Shown here piece by piece: positions 8,192 to 16,392 of a stretch of DNA of 34,024 nt. Location of the stretch: NCBI GenBank assembly GCA_003153505.1, contig PLZA01000037.1, forward strand, positions 1-34,024. The letters are read 5' to 3'. Position 1 is the stretch's first letter; every line of letters starts with the position of its first letter. Under the pieces are notes generated by a model. The model was not told the DNA's origin. It saw only the letters and a program-made list of their open reading frames with translations, and searched no databases. The position numbers and the translations under genes are program-made. The stretch is from Candidatus Dormiibacterota bacterium (lineage in GTDB: Bacteria; Chloroflexota; Dormibacteria; Aeolococcales; Aeolococcaceae).

Positions 8192-9349
8192 ATGGCCGGC
8201 ACAGTGGAAACGACAAGGACAGTCGGCGGCCCCGACAACGTGATGTGGCCGATCCCCACAGTTGCCCGCCTCGCCTGGGCGGCGATCTGGCTCGTCTTCC
8301 TCGGCTATCCCATCGCCGATATCGTCGGCACCAGATACTCCCCCGCCCGAGCGGTCATCGCGTGGATCTGCCTCGTCGGTTTCGCCGCCACGTATCTCTT
8401 CGCGATGTGGATATGCCTGTCACTGGTACCGCGCGTCGCGACCGGGCTGTTGCTCCTGCCGCTGGGTGCGCTCTTCGTGGAAGGGATCACACTCGCGCTG
8501 GTTTTTCGCGGGCAGTGGAGCGGCGTGCTCGTGTACTGCGGCGTTGCCGCCGGGTGGACACTCCGCTGGCGCTTCCTCGTCCCCGTCTTGTTTGCCCTTG
8601 GCGTCTTCATGGTGGTCTCCGGGGCGATGCTCGGTTATGCGTGGGCAGACCTTGGCTTCATCACATTCCTCACTGTGGCGCTCGGTTTCACCATGCTCGC
8701 GTTCCGCCGGCTGATCGCGACTGTCATCGAGCTCCGCACCGCACGCGCCGAGGTGTCGCGCCTCGCGATCGCCGACGAGCGGCTGCGCATCTCCCGCGAT
8801 GTTCATGACATTCTTGGCCACAGCCTGTCGGTCATCACACTCAAGGCGCAGGTGGCGCGCCGCCTGATGCGCAGCGATCCCGACGCCGCGGCGGCGGCGC
8901 TCGGCGATGTCGAGTCAGTGGCCCGTGAATCGCTCGCCGAGGTGCGCGCGATGGTCACCGGCTACCGGCAGCGTTCGCTCGCCGACGAGTTGCAGGGCGC
9001 GCGCGACGTGCTCGACGCGGCGGGGATCGCGTTTGCGGTGACGCGCGGGAACGTCGTGCCCCCGGCTCCAATCGACAGCCTGCTCGCCTGGACCGTGCGT
9101 GAGGGCGTGACCAACGTCCTGCGTCACAGCCGTGCGCACCACTGCGAGATCTCGTTCGAAGCGAGCAACGGCGGATTCGTGGTTGCCATCGTCGACGACG
9201 GAGTCGGTGGCGTCGCGAATGCGGGCGGCAGCGGGTTGCACGGGCTGCGCGAGCGAGTCGGCGCCGCAGGTGGACGGGTTGAGGCCGGCCCTGGGGAGCG
9301 GGGCGGATTCCGACTCCAGGCGTACGTTCCGCAGGCGGCCACGACGTGA
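8192..9349 (+). CDS. Sensor histidine kinase, DesK-like (HisKA_3)
   Basis: A membrane sensor of 385 residues with about six transmembrane segments and no sizeable extracytoplasmic domain, so it probably senses the membrane itself or the transporter. The dimerisation/phosphoacceptor region is DERLRISRDVHDILGHSLS, with the phosphorylated His at 205. The catalytic domain has the N-box REGVTNVLRHS and the G-boxes DDGVGG and GSGLHGLRERV. The start is either ATG 8186 or ATG 8192; the latter has a TANNNT box seven bases upstream and is preferred. It overlaps the response regulator by four bases (GTGA). The pair forms one signalling unit with the upstream ABC genes. Confidence 0.93.
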   Translation: MAGTVETTRTVGGPDNVMWPIPTVARLAWAAIWLVFLGYPIADIVGTRYSPARAVIAWICLVGFAATYLFAMWICLSLVPRVATGLLLLPLGALFVEGITLALVFRGQWSGVLVYCGVAAGWTLRWRFLVPVLFALGVFMVVSGAMLGYAWADLGFITFLTVALGFTMLAFRRLIATVIELRTARAEVSRLAIADERLRISRDVHDILGHSLSVITLKAQVARRLMRSDPDAAAAALGDVESVARESLAEVRAMVTGYRQRSLADELQGARDVLDAAGIAFAVTRGNVVPPAPIDSLLAWTVREGVTNVLRHSRAHHCEISFEASNGGFVVAIVDDGVGGVANAGGSGLHGLRERVGAAGGRVEAGPGERGGFRLQAYVPQAATT

Positions 9350-9951
9350 TCCGTCTGCTGATCGCCGAGGACCAGGGCATGGTGCGTGGGGCGCTTGCCA
9401 CGCTGCTCGAGCTGGAGGACGACATCGAGGTGGTGGCGCAGTGTTCTCGCGGCGACGAGGTCGTCGCGGTGGCGCGAGCCGCGCAGCCGGACGTCGCGCT
9501 GCTCGACATCGAGATGCCCGGGATGGACGGGCTCGAGGCCGCGGCGATGCTGCATCGGGAGCAACCCGGGTGCACGATCATCATCCTCACCACCTTCGGA
9601 CGGCCTGGATACCTGCGCCGCGCCATGGAGGCCGGCGCCACCGGCTTCGTCGTGAAGGACGGGCCAGCGGACCAGCTGGCCGCGTCGATCCGCCGTGCCG
9701 TCGCGGGTGAGCGCGTCATCGATACCGCCCTTGCCGCAGCGGCGCTCAGCGATGGCTCGAGCCCACTGACGCCGCGGGAGCGGGATGTGCTCCACGCCGC
9801 CTCCGGCGGGGCGACCATCGCGAGCATCGCCGGCTCGATGTTCCTGTCCCAGGGAACGGTGCGCAACTACCTCTCTTCGGCGATTCAGAAGACCGGCGCG
9901 CGTAACCGCCTCGAGGCGGTGCGCACCGCCGAGCAGCACGGCTGGCTGTAG
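9346..9951 (+). CDS. Response regulator, NarL/LuxR family
   Basis: A 201-residue DNA-binding regulator. The receiver domain has the acidic pair E8-D9 and the phosphoacceptor D54 (ALLDIEMPGMDG), plus the conserved Thr-82/83 (LTTFG) and K104. The C-terminal LuxR helix-turn-helix runs LTPRERDVLHAASGG to GTVRNYLSSAIQKTGARNR. The GTG start at 9346 overlaps the kinase TGA. It is the likely partner of that kinase and probably controls the ABC genes; the palindrome at 6391 and the half-site at 6463 are candidate targets. The gene ends 12 bp before the convergent tsaB stop. Confidence 0.94.
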   Translation: MIRLLIAEDQGMVRGALATLLELEDDIEVVAQCSRGDEVVAVARAAQPDVALLDIEMPGMDGLEAAAMLHREQPGCTIIILTTFGRPGYLRRAMEAGATGFVVKDGPADQLAASIRRAVAGERVIDTALAAAALSDGSSPLTPRERDVLHAASGGATIASIAGSMFLSQGTVRNYLSSAIQKTGARNRLEAVRTAEQHGWL

Positions 9952-9963
9952 GGTCGCGACGAG

Positions 9964-10524
9964 TCAGTCGACGTAGAGCGCGCCGAGCCCCGCCGGGTCG
10001 AGCGCCGGCCGAGAGAGCGCGAGCGGGACCGCCCGGGCAAGCGCACGCGCGGGGTCCACGAGGATGAGCCCGGCGACGTCGATGCTGTCAGTGCTCAGGA
10101 CCCGAGCACCTGCAGCGTCAAAGCCGAGCCGGGGCACGCGTGACGGTGCGGCGGCATCAGCGAGACGCGCGACGTAGAGCGCGGCGCGCCCGGCGTCGGC
10201 GATGACCCAGTCATCAACGCCGGCGCCAGGTTCGCCACACGCGACCACCTCGAGCGAACCGACGCCGTAGAGGGGCAGGTGACGCGCGTGCGCGATCCCG
10301 AGCGCCGCCGCCATCCCGGCGCGCACCCCGGTGTAGGTTCCCGGCCCGATCACGACCACAACCGCGATGTCGACCGCGCCGAGCATCCCACCGAGCGCAC
10401 GAGGCAGGGATGCGGCGACCGCCTCTCCACCGATCACCGCCGAGTCGATCAGCGCGCCGTCGGCGGTCGCCGCCACCGCGACAACCCGCGACCTCGACGA
10501 CGTGTCGATCGCGAGCACGGTCAC
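9964..10524 (-). CDS. tsaB: t6A biosynthesis scaffold protein TsaB
   Basis: TsaB is the inactive TsaD paralogue that dimerises with TsaD in t6A synthesis. The N-terminal ASKHA lobe is recognisable: VLAIDTSSRSRVVAVA, then VVVIGPGTYTGVRAGMAAALGIAHARHLPLYGVGSLEV. At 186 residues it is shorter than the usual 220-230, with a reduced second lobe. The GTG start at 10524 overlaps the tsaE stop (GTGA), giving translational coupling. It is third in thiL-tsaE-tsaB. Its usual downstream neighbours rimI and tsaD lie 3.6 kb further on, beyond the inserted ABC-kinase cassette. Confidence 0.9.
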   Translation of the reverse strand: MTVLAIDTSSRSRVVAVAATADGALIDSAVIGGEAVAASLPRALGGMLGAVDIAVVVVIGPGTYTGVRAGMAAALGIAHARHLPLYGVGSLEVVACGEPGAGVDDWVIADAGRAALYVARLADAAAPSRVPRLGFDAAGARVLSTDSIDVAGLILVDPARALARAVPLALSRPALDPAGLGALYVD

Positions 10525-10997
10525 GCTCGCGCCTCAGTGTTCCACGCGTCCAGGAGCCGTTGCGGCGCCGTGTCGGCCCGGCTGATCACCCGCGTCCCGT
10601 CATCGTCGATATCGATGGTGACCGTGGCGGGTGCGTCCCGCTCTCGCTCCGCGTGCTCGCCCCATTCCACAACCACGACGCCGCCCGACTCGAGCATCTC
10701 GTCGATGTCGAGCAGCCGGATGTCCGCGCTCGGGCCGAGACGGTACAGATCGAGGTGATGCAGGACCCGGGATCCGGCGCTATAGACGTGGTGCAGGACG
10801 AACGTGGGCGACCGCACCAGCGTCGGGTCGATGCCCATCCCCGCGGCGATACCCCGGACGAGGACGGTCTTGCCCGCGCCGAGCTGACCGCTCAGGAGGA
10901 TGAGGTCGCCTGGCTCGACAGCCATACCGATGCGCTCTCCGAGGGCGAGCGTCTCGGCCTCGGTCGTGCAGCGCGTGGCGGCACCGGCATCGCTCAT
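10521..10997 (-). CDS. tsaE: t6A biosynthesis ATPase TsaE
   Basis: TsaE is the small P-loop ATPase that resets the TsaBD complex during t6A synthesis. The 158-residue protein has Walker A G-Q-L-G-A-G-K-T (37-44), followed by VRGIAAGMGIDPTLVRSPTFVLHHVY, LHHLDLYRLG and VVVVEWGEHAE, all family hallmarks. The ATG at 10997 overlaps the thiL stop as ATGA, and the gene overlaps tsaB by four bases, so thiL, tsaE and tsaB are translated from one message. Confidence 0.95.
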   Translation of the reverse strand: MSDAGAATRCTTEAETLALGERIGMAVEPGDLILLSGQLGAGKTVLVRGIAAGMGIDPTLVRSPTFVLHHVYSAGSRVLHHLDLYRLGPSADIRLLDIDEMLESGGVVVVEWGEHAERERDAPATVTIDIDDDGTRVISRADTAPQRLLDAWNTEARA

Positions 10998-12037
10998 GAG
11001 AAGTGACGCGAGCTCGTCTGCGGACGTGGCATCTGGGCGCCGCCCTCGTGGTCGAGGACATCGAGACTCGCGCCCGTAACCAGGCGTCCGACCACCGTCA
11101 GCGGCGCCAGCTCCTCCGGCCAGCTCTCAAGGAGCGCCGCGACAGCCGGCTCGGGCAGCGTCGCGACCAGCTCGAAGTCCTCGCCGCCGCCGACTGCGAG
11201 GTCGGGCCACGCGGCGCCGAAGTCCGAGACGAGTGCCGTTTCGACGGGGAGGCGGTCGAGCCAGAGCTCGGCGCCGCACGCCGACATCTCGGTGATCCGC
11301 TCGAGGTCGACGAGGAGCCCGTCGCTGATGTCACCCCCGCAGCGCACCCCTGACGCGACGAGCTGGAGCCCTTCGGCGATCCTGGCGACCGGGGAGAGCT
11401 GCGCATCGACCCAGGCTCGTTCCTGCTCGGACAGGTCGTCGCCGCCATCGAGCAGCAATCGGAGTCCCGCCGCCGCGCGGCCCAGAGTTCCGGTCACCAG
11501 CACGAGATCGCCCGGGCGACCGCGGTCTCGACGCAGCGCCGCGTTCGCGCCGAGCGTTCCCCCCACCGAGATGTCGATGACCAGCGGCCCGTCGATCGCG
11601 CTCACGTCGCCGCCGGCCACCGCGCACCCTACGGACCCGGCGGCTGCGCAGAGCCCTCGCTGGATCTCGAGAACATCCTCAAAGCACGTGCTCGATGGGG
11701 CGCAAAGCGTGGCGGTGCACCAGAGTGGCCGGGCACCCATCCCGGCCAGGTCGGAGAGCGCGACGGCCAGCGCCCGGGCCCCGAGACGGCGAGGGGTGAT
11801 CCAGGTGCGACGGAAATCCACGCCTTCGACCAGGGCATCCTGGCTGATCGCCAGATCGGTTCCGGGCTCGGGCGACCACACCGCAGCGTCGTCACCCGAG
11901 GCGACGATGAGGCCCGGCGCGGGCGCGTGGGCGATCTCCCTGAGCGCTCGCAGCAGGGCCCGCTCGCCCACGTCCGCGAGGCTCGGGCCCCCCCGGTCGA
12001 AGGCTCGCTCGGGCGTCTGATCTTGGTCCAACGTCAC
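10994..12037 (-). CDS. thiL: Thiamine-monophosphate kinase ThiL
   Basis: ThiL phosphorylates thiamine monophosphate to the diphosphate cofactor. The 347-residue protein has the expected AIR-synthase-like fold with GDDAAVW, ISQDALVEGVDF, LAVALSDLAGMGARP, GGDVS, GDISDGLLVDLERI and GGGEDFELVATLP. The GTG at 12037 is chosen as start. A TATATT box ends eight bases upstream with no Shine-Dalgarno sequence, so the mRNA may be leaderless. It leads the thiL-tsaE-tsaB operon, a common bacterial arrangement. No TPP riboswitch can be present, since there is no room for one between box and start. Confidence 0.95.
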   Translation of the reverse strand: MTLDQDQTPERAFDRGGPSLADVGERALLRALREIAHAPAPGLIVASGDDAAVWSPEPGTDLAISQDALVEGVDFRRTWITPRRLGARALAVALSDLAGMGARPLWCTATLCAPSSTCFEDVLEIQRGLCAAAGSVGCAVAGGDVSAIDGPLVIDISVGGTLGANAALRRDRGRPGDLVLVTGTLGRAAAGLRLLLDGGDDLSEQERAWVDAQLSPVARIAEGLQLVASGVRCGGDISDGLLVDLERITEMSACGAELWLDRLPVETALVSDFGAAWPDLAVGGGEDFELVATLPEPAVAALLESWPEELAPLTVVGRLVTGASLDVLDHEGGAQMPRPQTSSRHFS

Positions 12038-12045
12038 ACGTCCGC

Positions 12046-12051
12046 AATATA
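12046..12051 (-). promoter_or_regulatory. -10 box of the thiL operon, probably leaderless
   Basis: TATATT on the minus strand matches TATAAT at five of six positions. It ends eight bases before the thiL GTG, so transcription would begin within about two bases of the start codon. No clear -35 element is seen. Confidence 0.6.
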
Positions 12052-12092
12052 CGGGGCGCGGCCACGGGGTACTGTGGCGCCGGATGTCCGGC

Positions 12093-12122
12093 TTGCGTTC
12101 GGACCCTCCGGCTCGGTATGGT
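12093..12122 (+). promoter_or_regulatory. Possible promoter of the CHAP hydrolase gene
   Basis: TTGCGT (12093-12098), an 18-base spacer and TATGGT (12117-12122). The hexamers match the sigma-70 consensus at three and four positions. It would give a leader of about 60 nt ending in a strong ribosome-binding site. Confidence 0.35.
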
Positions 12123-12175
12123 GCCGCGGGGACGTACCGATCGGTGCCCGTCCGGGCAGCGGCGGCAGATTACAC

Positions 12176-12181
12176 GGAGGA
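12176..12181 (+). promoter_or_regulatory. Ribosome-binding site that fixes a TTG start
   Basis: GGAGGA lies eight bases before TTG at 12190, immediately ahead of a signal-peptide sequence. This decides the start in favour of TTG over an upstream ATG at 12118. Confidence 0.75.
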
Positions 12182-12189
12182 CGCCTATT

Positions 12190-13290
12190 TTGACGTGGAG
12201 CCGGAAGGTGGCCCTGACCGCGGCAGGCGTCATCACCCTTCTGGCCACCGGAATCGGAACCATCCCGAACACCCAGGCAAACGGTTCATCGTCGACAACT
12301 TCGCAGGCGCCGAGCTCTGCGATCGCAGCGCTGCAGCAGCGGCGCGCGCAACTCATCGCACAGCTCGCCGCGATGCAACCCAGTCTGAGTTCCGCGGGCG
12401 GCTCCGTCAATTCGGCGGAAGCGATGTTCAATACCCAGCAGACACGGGTGTTGAACGAGCGCAAGCAGCTCGCGAAGCTGAATGCAGCCCTGCTCTCACT
12501 GAGCAGCCAGTTGAACAGCAACGACGCGACGGCGGCGCAGGACAAGGCGCAGCTCGCTGAGATCACGCGCGCCACGTACGAAACCAGCGGCAACAACCAG
12601 ATGCTGGCAGCGGTGCTGAGCGCGCAGTCGTTCAACCAGGCGATCGACGAGTTGAAGGCGGCGAATCAAGTGTCGCAACAGGTGCTCAACCTCGTCGAGC
12701 GTCTGGCCGCGTCCAACCGCTCGATCGTCGCCGAGCAGAACTCCATTCGCGCGGACGCGTCATCGGCGCAGAGCCTGGAAGGCCAGCTCGCCGCGCAGAG
12801 CAACCAGCTGCTCGTGGTTCTGGAGAGCCGGAACACGCTGTTCGCCGGGCTCAACGGCCCCGCGCGTTCCATTGCGGCGGAGATCGCCAACGTCGACAAC
12901 CAGATCGCGTACCTCGAGGCCGGCCCGCACGTCGGCTCAGGTGCGTGCGGCAACCACTTCGCATACGGCTTCTGCACGTACTACGTCGCCACCCGCCGCT
13001 GCGTCCCGTGGCTCGGCAACGCCGGGAGCTGGTTCATCGCAGCAGCCCAGATGGGCTACAAGGAAGGGCACCTTCCGATCGCCGGGGCCATCGTCGTGTT
13101 CTGGCCGGGTCAAGGCGGGGTGAGCTCTGAGGGCCACGTCGCGTACGTCGAGGCGGTGGGACCGGCCGCCGGAATCCCGGCCGGCTCGTTCAAGCTCTCG
13201 GAAATGAACTTCGCCGGCTGGAACCGTGTCGACTACCGCGTGATCAGCGACACGACGAGCAACATCGAAGGGTTCATCTACGGGCAGTAG
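12190..13290 (+). CDS. Secreted coiled-coil CHAP-domain peptidoglycan hydrolase
   Basis: A 366-residue exported protein likely to cut peptidoglycan during growth or division. From the TTG start it has a positively charged signal peptide (TWSRK then a hydrophobic core). Next come a long Gln/Ala/Leu-rich coiled coil (about 38-244) resembling the PcsB/FtsX-partner type, with SAQSFNQAIDELKAANQVSQQ, and a C-terminal CHAP domain (about 250-366). The CHAP catalytic residues are Cys262 in AYGFCTYYVATRR and His316 in SSEGHVAYVE; E338 or N340 in LSEMNFAGW likely completes the triad. In PcsB-like proteins the coiled coil keeps the hydrolase inactive until FtsEX binds; no ftsEX is in the window. The last 17 bp overlap the convergent acpS-nnrD gene. 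Confidence 0.9.
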   Translation: MTWSRKVALTAAGVITLLATGIGTIPNTQANGSSSTTSQAPSSAIAALQQRRAQLIAQLAAMQPSLSSAGGSVNSAEAMFNTQQTRVLNERKQLAKLNAALLSLSSQLNSNDATAAQDKAQLAEITRATYETSGNNQMLAAVLSAQSFNQAIDELKAANQVSQQVLNLVERLAASNRSIVAEQNSIRADASSAQSLEGQLAAQSNQLLVVLESRNTLFAGLNGPARSIAAEIANVDNQIAYLEAGPHVGSGACGNHFAYGFCTYYVATRRCVPWLGNAGSWFIAAAQMGYKEGHLPIAGAIVVFWPGQGGVSSEGHVAYVEAVGPAAGIPAGSFKLSEMNFAGWNRVDYRVISDTTSNIEGFIYGQ

Positions 13291-14518
13291 CCGCCTCGAG
13301 CGCGCGCCGAAGCCGCTCCTGGGCAGCCGGCAGTGCGTCGATCACGTCTGAGGCGAGCGCGCCGGCTCGTCCACGGCGAGCCTGGACCATCAGACCGGCC
13401 TCCGCGTGAATGCTGACGCCCGCCACGGCGGCGTCCCGAGGCGCGAGCCCCTGGGCCAGCATCGAACCGATGAGGCCGGCGAGCACGTCGCCGGTGCCGC
13501 CGGTCGCCAGTGCGACCACGCTGTGGTGATCGACGTGCGTGGGCATCCCTGGCGCGGCCACCACCGTCTCCGCGCCCTTCAGCACAACCACCACGCCGTG
13601 CTGCTGTGCATAGCGCTCGGCGGTGCCGACCCGGTCTGCCTGCACCGCATCGGTCGTCATCGCGGCGAGGCGACCCATCTCCGCCGGGTGCGGGGTCACA
13701 ACGTTGGTCTGTCTGGTCAGCTTCCAGTCGAATCCCGAGGCGGCGACGATGTTCAGCGCGTCGGCGTCGACCACCGCCGGGCAGGGCAATCCGACCAGCA
13801 GATCCAGGAGCGCGCTGACCGTGTCACGAGACCGGCCCAAGCCGGGTCCGATGACCAACACGTCTGCGCCGCCGAGCCGTTCCCGGACCCTCGGAACCGC
13901 GTTCGGGTGGAGCGTCCCGGTGCCTGCGTCAGCAAGCGGCGTCGGCATCACCTCGAGGCAGCCCGCAGCAACGATCGGATGGATCGCCTCCGGGATGCAG
14001 ACCTCAACCAGCCCGGCGCCGCCGCGCGCCGCTCCCATCGCGGCGAGCCGCGGCGCCCCGGTGAAGCCCTTGGAGCCGGCCACGACGACCACCCGGCCAA
14101 AGGTCCCCTTGTGCCCGGTCTCCGGGCGATCGGCAAGTACCAGGCCGTCGGGAAGCGCCAGTCCGGCGCGCCCACGTGGCGCCCCGCGGTTGATCGCAAC
14201 GGCGATGGCGAGGCCGCCGTCGTGGGTCAGCGACAGCGCGATCGCTGTCTCCTCGCCGCGGATGTGCACCCGAGGCGGCCCCCCGCGGCGGCGCACGACC
14301 TCGATGTCCCGATATGCGGGCATCGCCTCCCCCGCGGATGAGCAGAGTTTGCGCACCGCCTCCTTGGCCGCCCATCTGCTCGCCCAGCGTTCGGGCTTCC
14401 CCGCACTGATGCGCTGCTCGCCGGCGGTGTAGATGCGCTGGGCGAACCGAGGGTTTCGCTCGAGCAGTGACGCGATGCGATCCACCACGGTCACGTCGAC
14501 CCCGACAACCATCGTCAT
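13274..14518 (-). CDS. Fused holo-ACP synthase and ADP-dependent NAD(P)H-hydrate dehydratase
   Basis: One 414-residue frame joins two enzymes. Residues 1 to about 112 are AcpS, which attaches 4'-phosphopantetheine to acyl carrier protein: GVDVTVVDRI with Mg ligand D8, RIYTAGEQRI, and RWAAKEAVRK with E53. Residues about 130-410 are the NnrD dehydratase that repairs hydrated NAD(P)H: GTFGRVVVVAGSKGFTGA, GPGLG (225-229), DADAL, TPHPAEMGRL (275-284), VVLKGAETVV and ATGGTGDVLAG (338-348). The NnrE epimerase domain normally fused in Nnr is absent; AcpS takes its place. The ATG at 14518 lies seven bases after the glmS stop; ATG 14512 is an alternative. It is the last gene of the argF-cdaA-cdaR-glmS run and overlaps the convergent CHAP gene by 17 bp. 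Confidence 0.93.
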   Translation of the reverse strand: MTMVVGVDVTVVDRIASLLERNPRFAQRIYTAGEQRISAGKPERWASRWAAKEAVRKLCSSAGEAMPAYRDIEVVRRRGGPPRVHIRGEETAIALSLTHDGGLAIAVAINRGAPRGRAGLALPDGLVLADRPETGHKGTFGRVVVVAGSKGFTGAPRLAAMGAARGGAGLVEVCIPEAIHPIVAAGCLEVMPTPLADAGTGTLHPNAVPRVRERLGGADVLVIGPGLGRSRDTVSALLDLLVGLPCPAVVDADALNIVAASGFDWKLTRQTNVVTPHPAEMGRLAAMTTDAVQADRVGTAERYAQQHGVVVVLKGAETVVAAPGMPTHVDHHSVVALATGGTGDVLAGLIGSMLAQGLAPRDAAVAGVSIHAEAGLMVQARRGRAGALASDVIDALPAAQERLRRALEAATARR

Positions 14519-14525
14519 ACGACGA

Positions 14526-16358
14526 CTATTCCACAGTCACCGATTTCGCGAGGTTGCGCGGCTGGTCGACGTCACATCCGCGCTGCACGGCGACGTGATA
14601 TGCGAAGAGCTGCAGCGGGATGACGTTGATCAATGGCGAGAGCACCTCGGAGCATCCCGGCACCGGGATCGTGGTGGCAAACCCAGCGTCGAACGGATCC
14701 TCACCCTCGGTGATCAGCGCGATCACCGGCGCGTCGCGGGAGTGGACCTCCTGCACATTGCTCACCATCTTGGGGAGCGTGGCGGACCGTGTCGCGATGG
14801 CGATCACCGGGACGTCGGGCTGGAGCAGGGCGATCGGCCCGTGCTTCAGCTCGCCCGCCGCGTAGCCCTCCGCGTGGACGTAGGAGATCTCCTTGAGCTT
14901 GAGGGCGCCCTCCATGGCGATCGGGAAGTTGATGCCCCGCCCGATGTACAGCGCGCTGTGGGTATGCGCGAAGCGCTGACCGAGTTCGACGAGCATCGGC
15001 TCCAGCTCCAGCGTCTTCGAGAGGAGGTCGGGCAGACCCTGGAGCTCTGCCACCAGGCGCTGATGCTCGCTGACATCCAGGGTGCCGCGCGCATCGCCGA
15101 GGCGGAGCGCGAGCAGCAGACCGCACACCATCTGGGTCATGAACGTCTTGGTGCCGGCGACGGAGATCTCCGGGCCGGCCTGCATGTACAGCGCTCCGTC
15201 CGCCTCGAGTGGGAGCGCGCTGCCGACCACGTTGGTGATCGCGATCACCTGCGCGCCCGCCTGATGCGCCTGGCGAACCGCGGCGAGGGTGTCCGCGGTC
15301 TCGCCCGATTGCGAGACGGCGATGACCAGGGAGTGCTCGTCGACGAGGGCTTCTCCGTACCGGAACTCACTCGCGGCCTCGACCTTGCAGCGAACCTTGG
15401 CGAGGTGCTCGATCGCATACCCGGCGACCATCGCCGCGTACCACGCCGACCCGCAGGCAACCAGCACGACCTCGTGCACCTCGGCGAGCCGTTCCGAGCT
15501 CACCCCGAGCTCGGGGAGTACCACCATCCCGAGGTCGTCGATGCGCCCGCGCAGCGCGTTGCGCACCGCGTCGGGCTGCTCGTGGATCTCCTTGAGCAGG
15601 AAGTGCGGATAGCCGTTCTTCTGCGCCTGCTCCGCCTCCCAGTCGACCATGACCACGCGGGCTTCGACGGCGGTGCCGTCGAGCTGTTGCACGGTGATCC
15701 CGTCCGGTGTCGCGGTGACGATCTCGCCTTCGCCCAGCAGCGCGATCCGCTTAGTGTACGGGATCAATGCGGTGATGTCGCTGCTCACGAACACCTCGCC
15801 CCGCCCGAGCCCGACCACGAGTGGGGCGTTCATCCGCGCGCCGACGACGCGGTCGGGTTGATCGGCGGAGATGACCACGAGCGCGCAGGCTCCCTGCATG
15901 CGATTGAGCGCACTCCGAACCGCAGCGGCGAGGTCGCCGCGATAGGCGTCTTCAATCAGATGTGGGACGACCTCGGTGTCGGTTTCACTCAGGAATTCGT
16001 GCCCCCGCGAGATCAGCTCCGCGCGCAACTCGCGGTAGTTCTCGACGATGCCGTTGTGAATGACGTGAATGCGCCCGGTGCAGTCCTGGTGCGGATGCGC
16101 GTTCTCGAGCGAGGGCCGTCCATGGGTCGCCCAGCGCGTATGGCCGATGCCGACGGTGCCGGAGGGTGTGCCCTCGGCCTCGACCTGACGCGCGAGGTCG
16201 ACGACCTTGTTGGTGTTCTTCACCGTCGCGACATCGCCGTCCGCGTCGATGATCGCGATCCCCGCCGAATCGTAGCCCCGATACTCGAGACGGCGAAGGC
16301 TGTCGAGCAGGATCGGTGCCGCGGGACGGGGGCCGGTGTAGCCGATGATGCCGCACAT
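14526..16358 (-). CDS. glmS: Glutamine-fructose-6-phosphate aminotransferase GlmS
   Basis: GlmS converts fructose-6-phosphate and glutamine to glucosamine-6-phosphate, the first committed step to UDP-GlcNAc and the cell wall. The protein has 610 residues, the standard length. ATG at 16358 gives M-C-G-I-I-G-Y with the Cys2 nucleophile, and AGAGG lies just upstream, so longer in-frame starts are rejected. The glutaminase domain is followed by two SIS sugar-isomerase domains and the family C-terminus DQPRNLAKSVTVE. No glmS ribozyme is possible in the 34-bp gap to cdaR. It follows cdaA-cdaR, a place usually held by glmM in Firmicutes. Confidence 0.98.
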   Translation of the reverse strand: MCGIIGYTGPRPAAPILLDSLRRLEYRGYDSAGIAIIDADGDVATVKNTNKVVDLARQVEAEGTPSGTVGIGHTRWATHGRPSLENAHPHQDCTGRIHVIHNGIVENYRELRAELISRGHEFLSETDTEVVPHLIEDAYRGDLAAAVRSALNRMQGACALVVISADQPDRVVGARMNAPLVVGLGRGEVFVSSDITALIPYTKRIALLGEGEIVTATPDGITVQQLDGTAVEARVVMVDWEAEQAQKNGYPHFLLKEIHEQPDAVRNALRGRIDDLGMVVLPELGVSSERLAEVHEVVLVACGSAWYAAMVAGYAIEHLAKVRCKVEAASEFRYGEALVDEHSLVIAVSQSGETADTLAAVRQAHQAGAQVIAITNVVGSALPLEADGALYMQAGPEISVAGTKTFMTQMVCGLLLALRLGDARGTLDVSEHQRLVAELQGLPDLLSKTLELEPMLVELGQRFAHTHSALYIGRGINFPIAMEGALKLKEISYVHAEGYAAGELKHGPIALLQPDVPVIAIATRSATLPKMVSNVQEVHSRDAPVIALITEGEDPFDAGFATTIPVPGCSEVLSPLINVIPLQLFAYHVAVQRGCDVDQPRNLAKSVTVE

Positions 16359-16392
16359 ATGACCTCTCTGGAACGGATGCCGGCGAAACGGG

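Noticed and set aside
12038..12060. A TPP riboswitch upstream of thiL
   Set aside because: A good -10 box ends eight bases before the start codon, leaving no leader RNA to fold.
12038..12189. A possible c-di-AMP (ydaO) riboswitch before the CHAP hydrolase gene, suggested by cdaA nearby and by known hydrolase targets
   Set aside because: I looked for the conserved ydaO core sequences and could not find them in order. A covariance-model search would be decisive.
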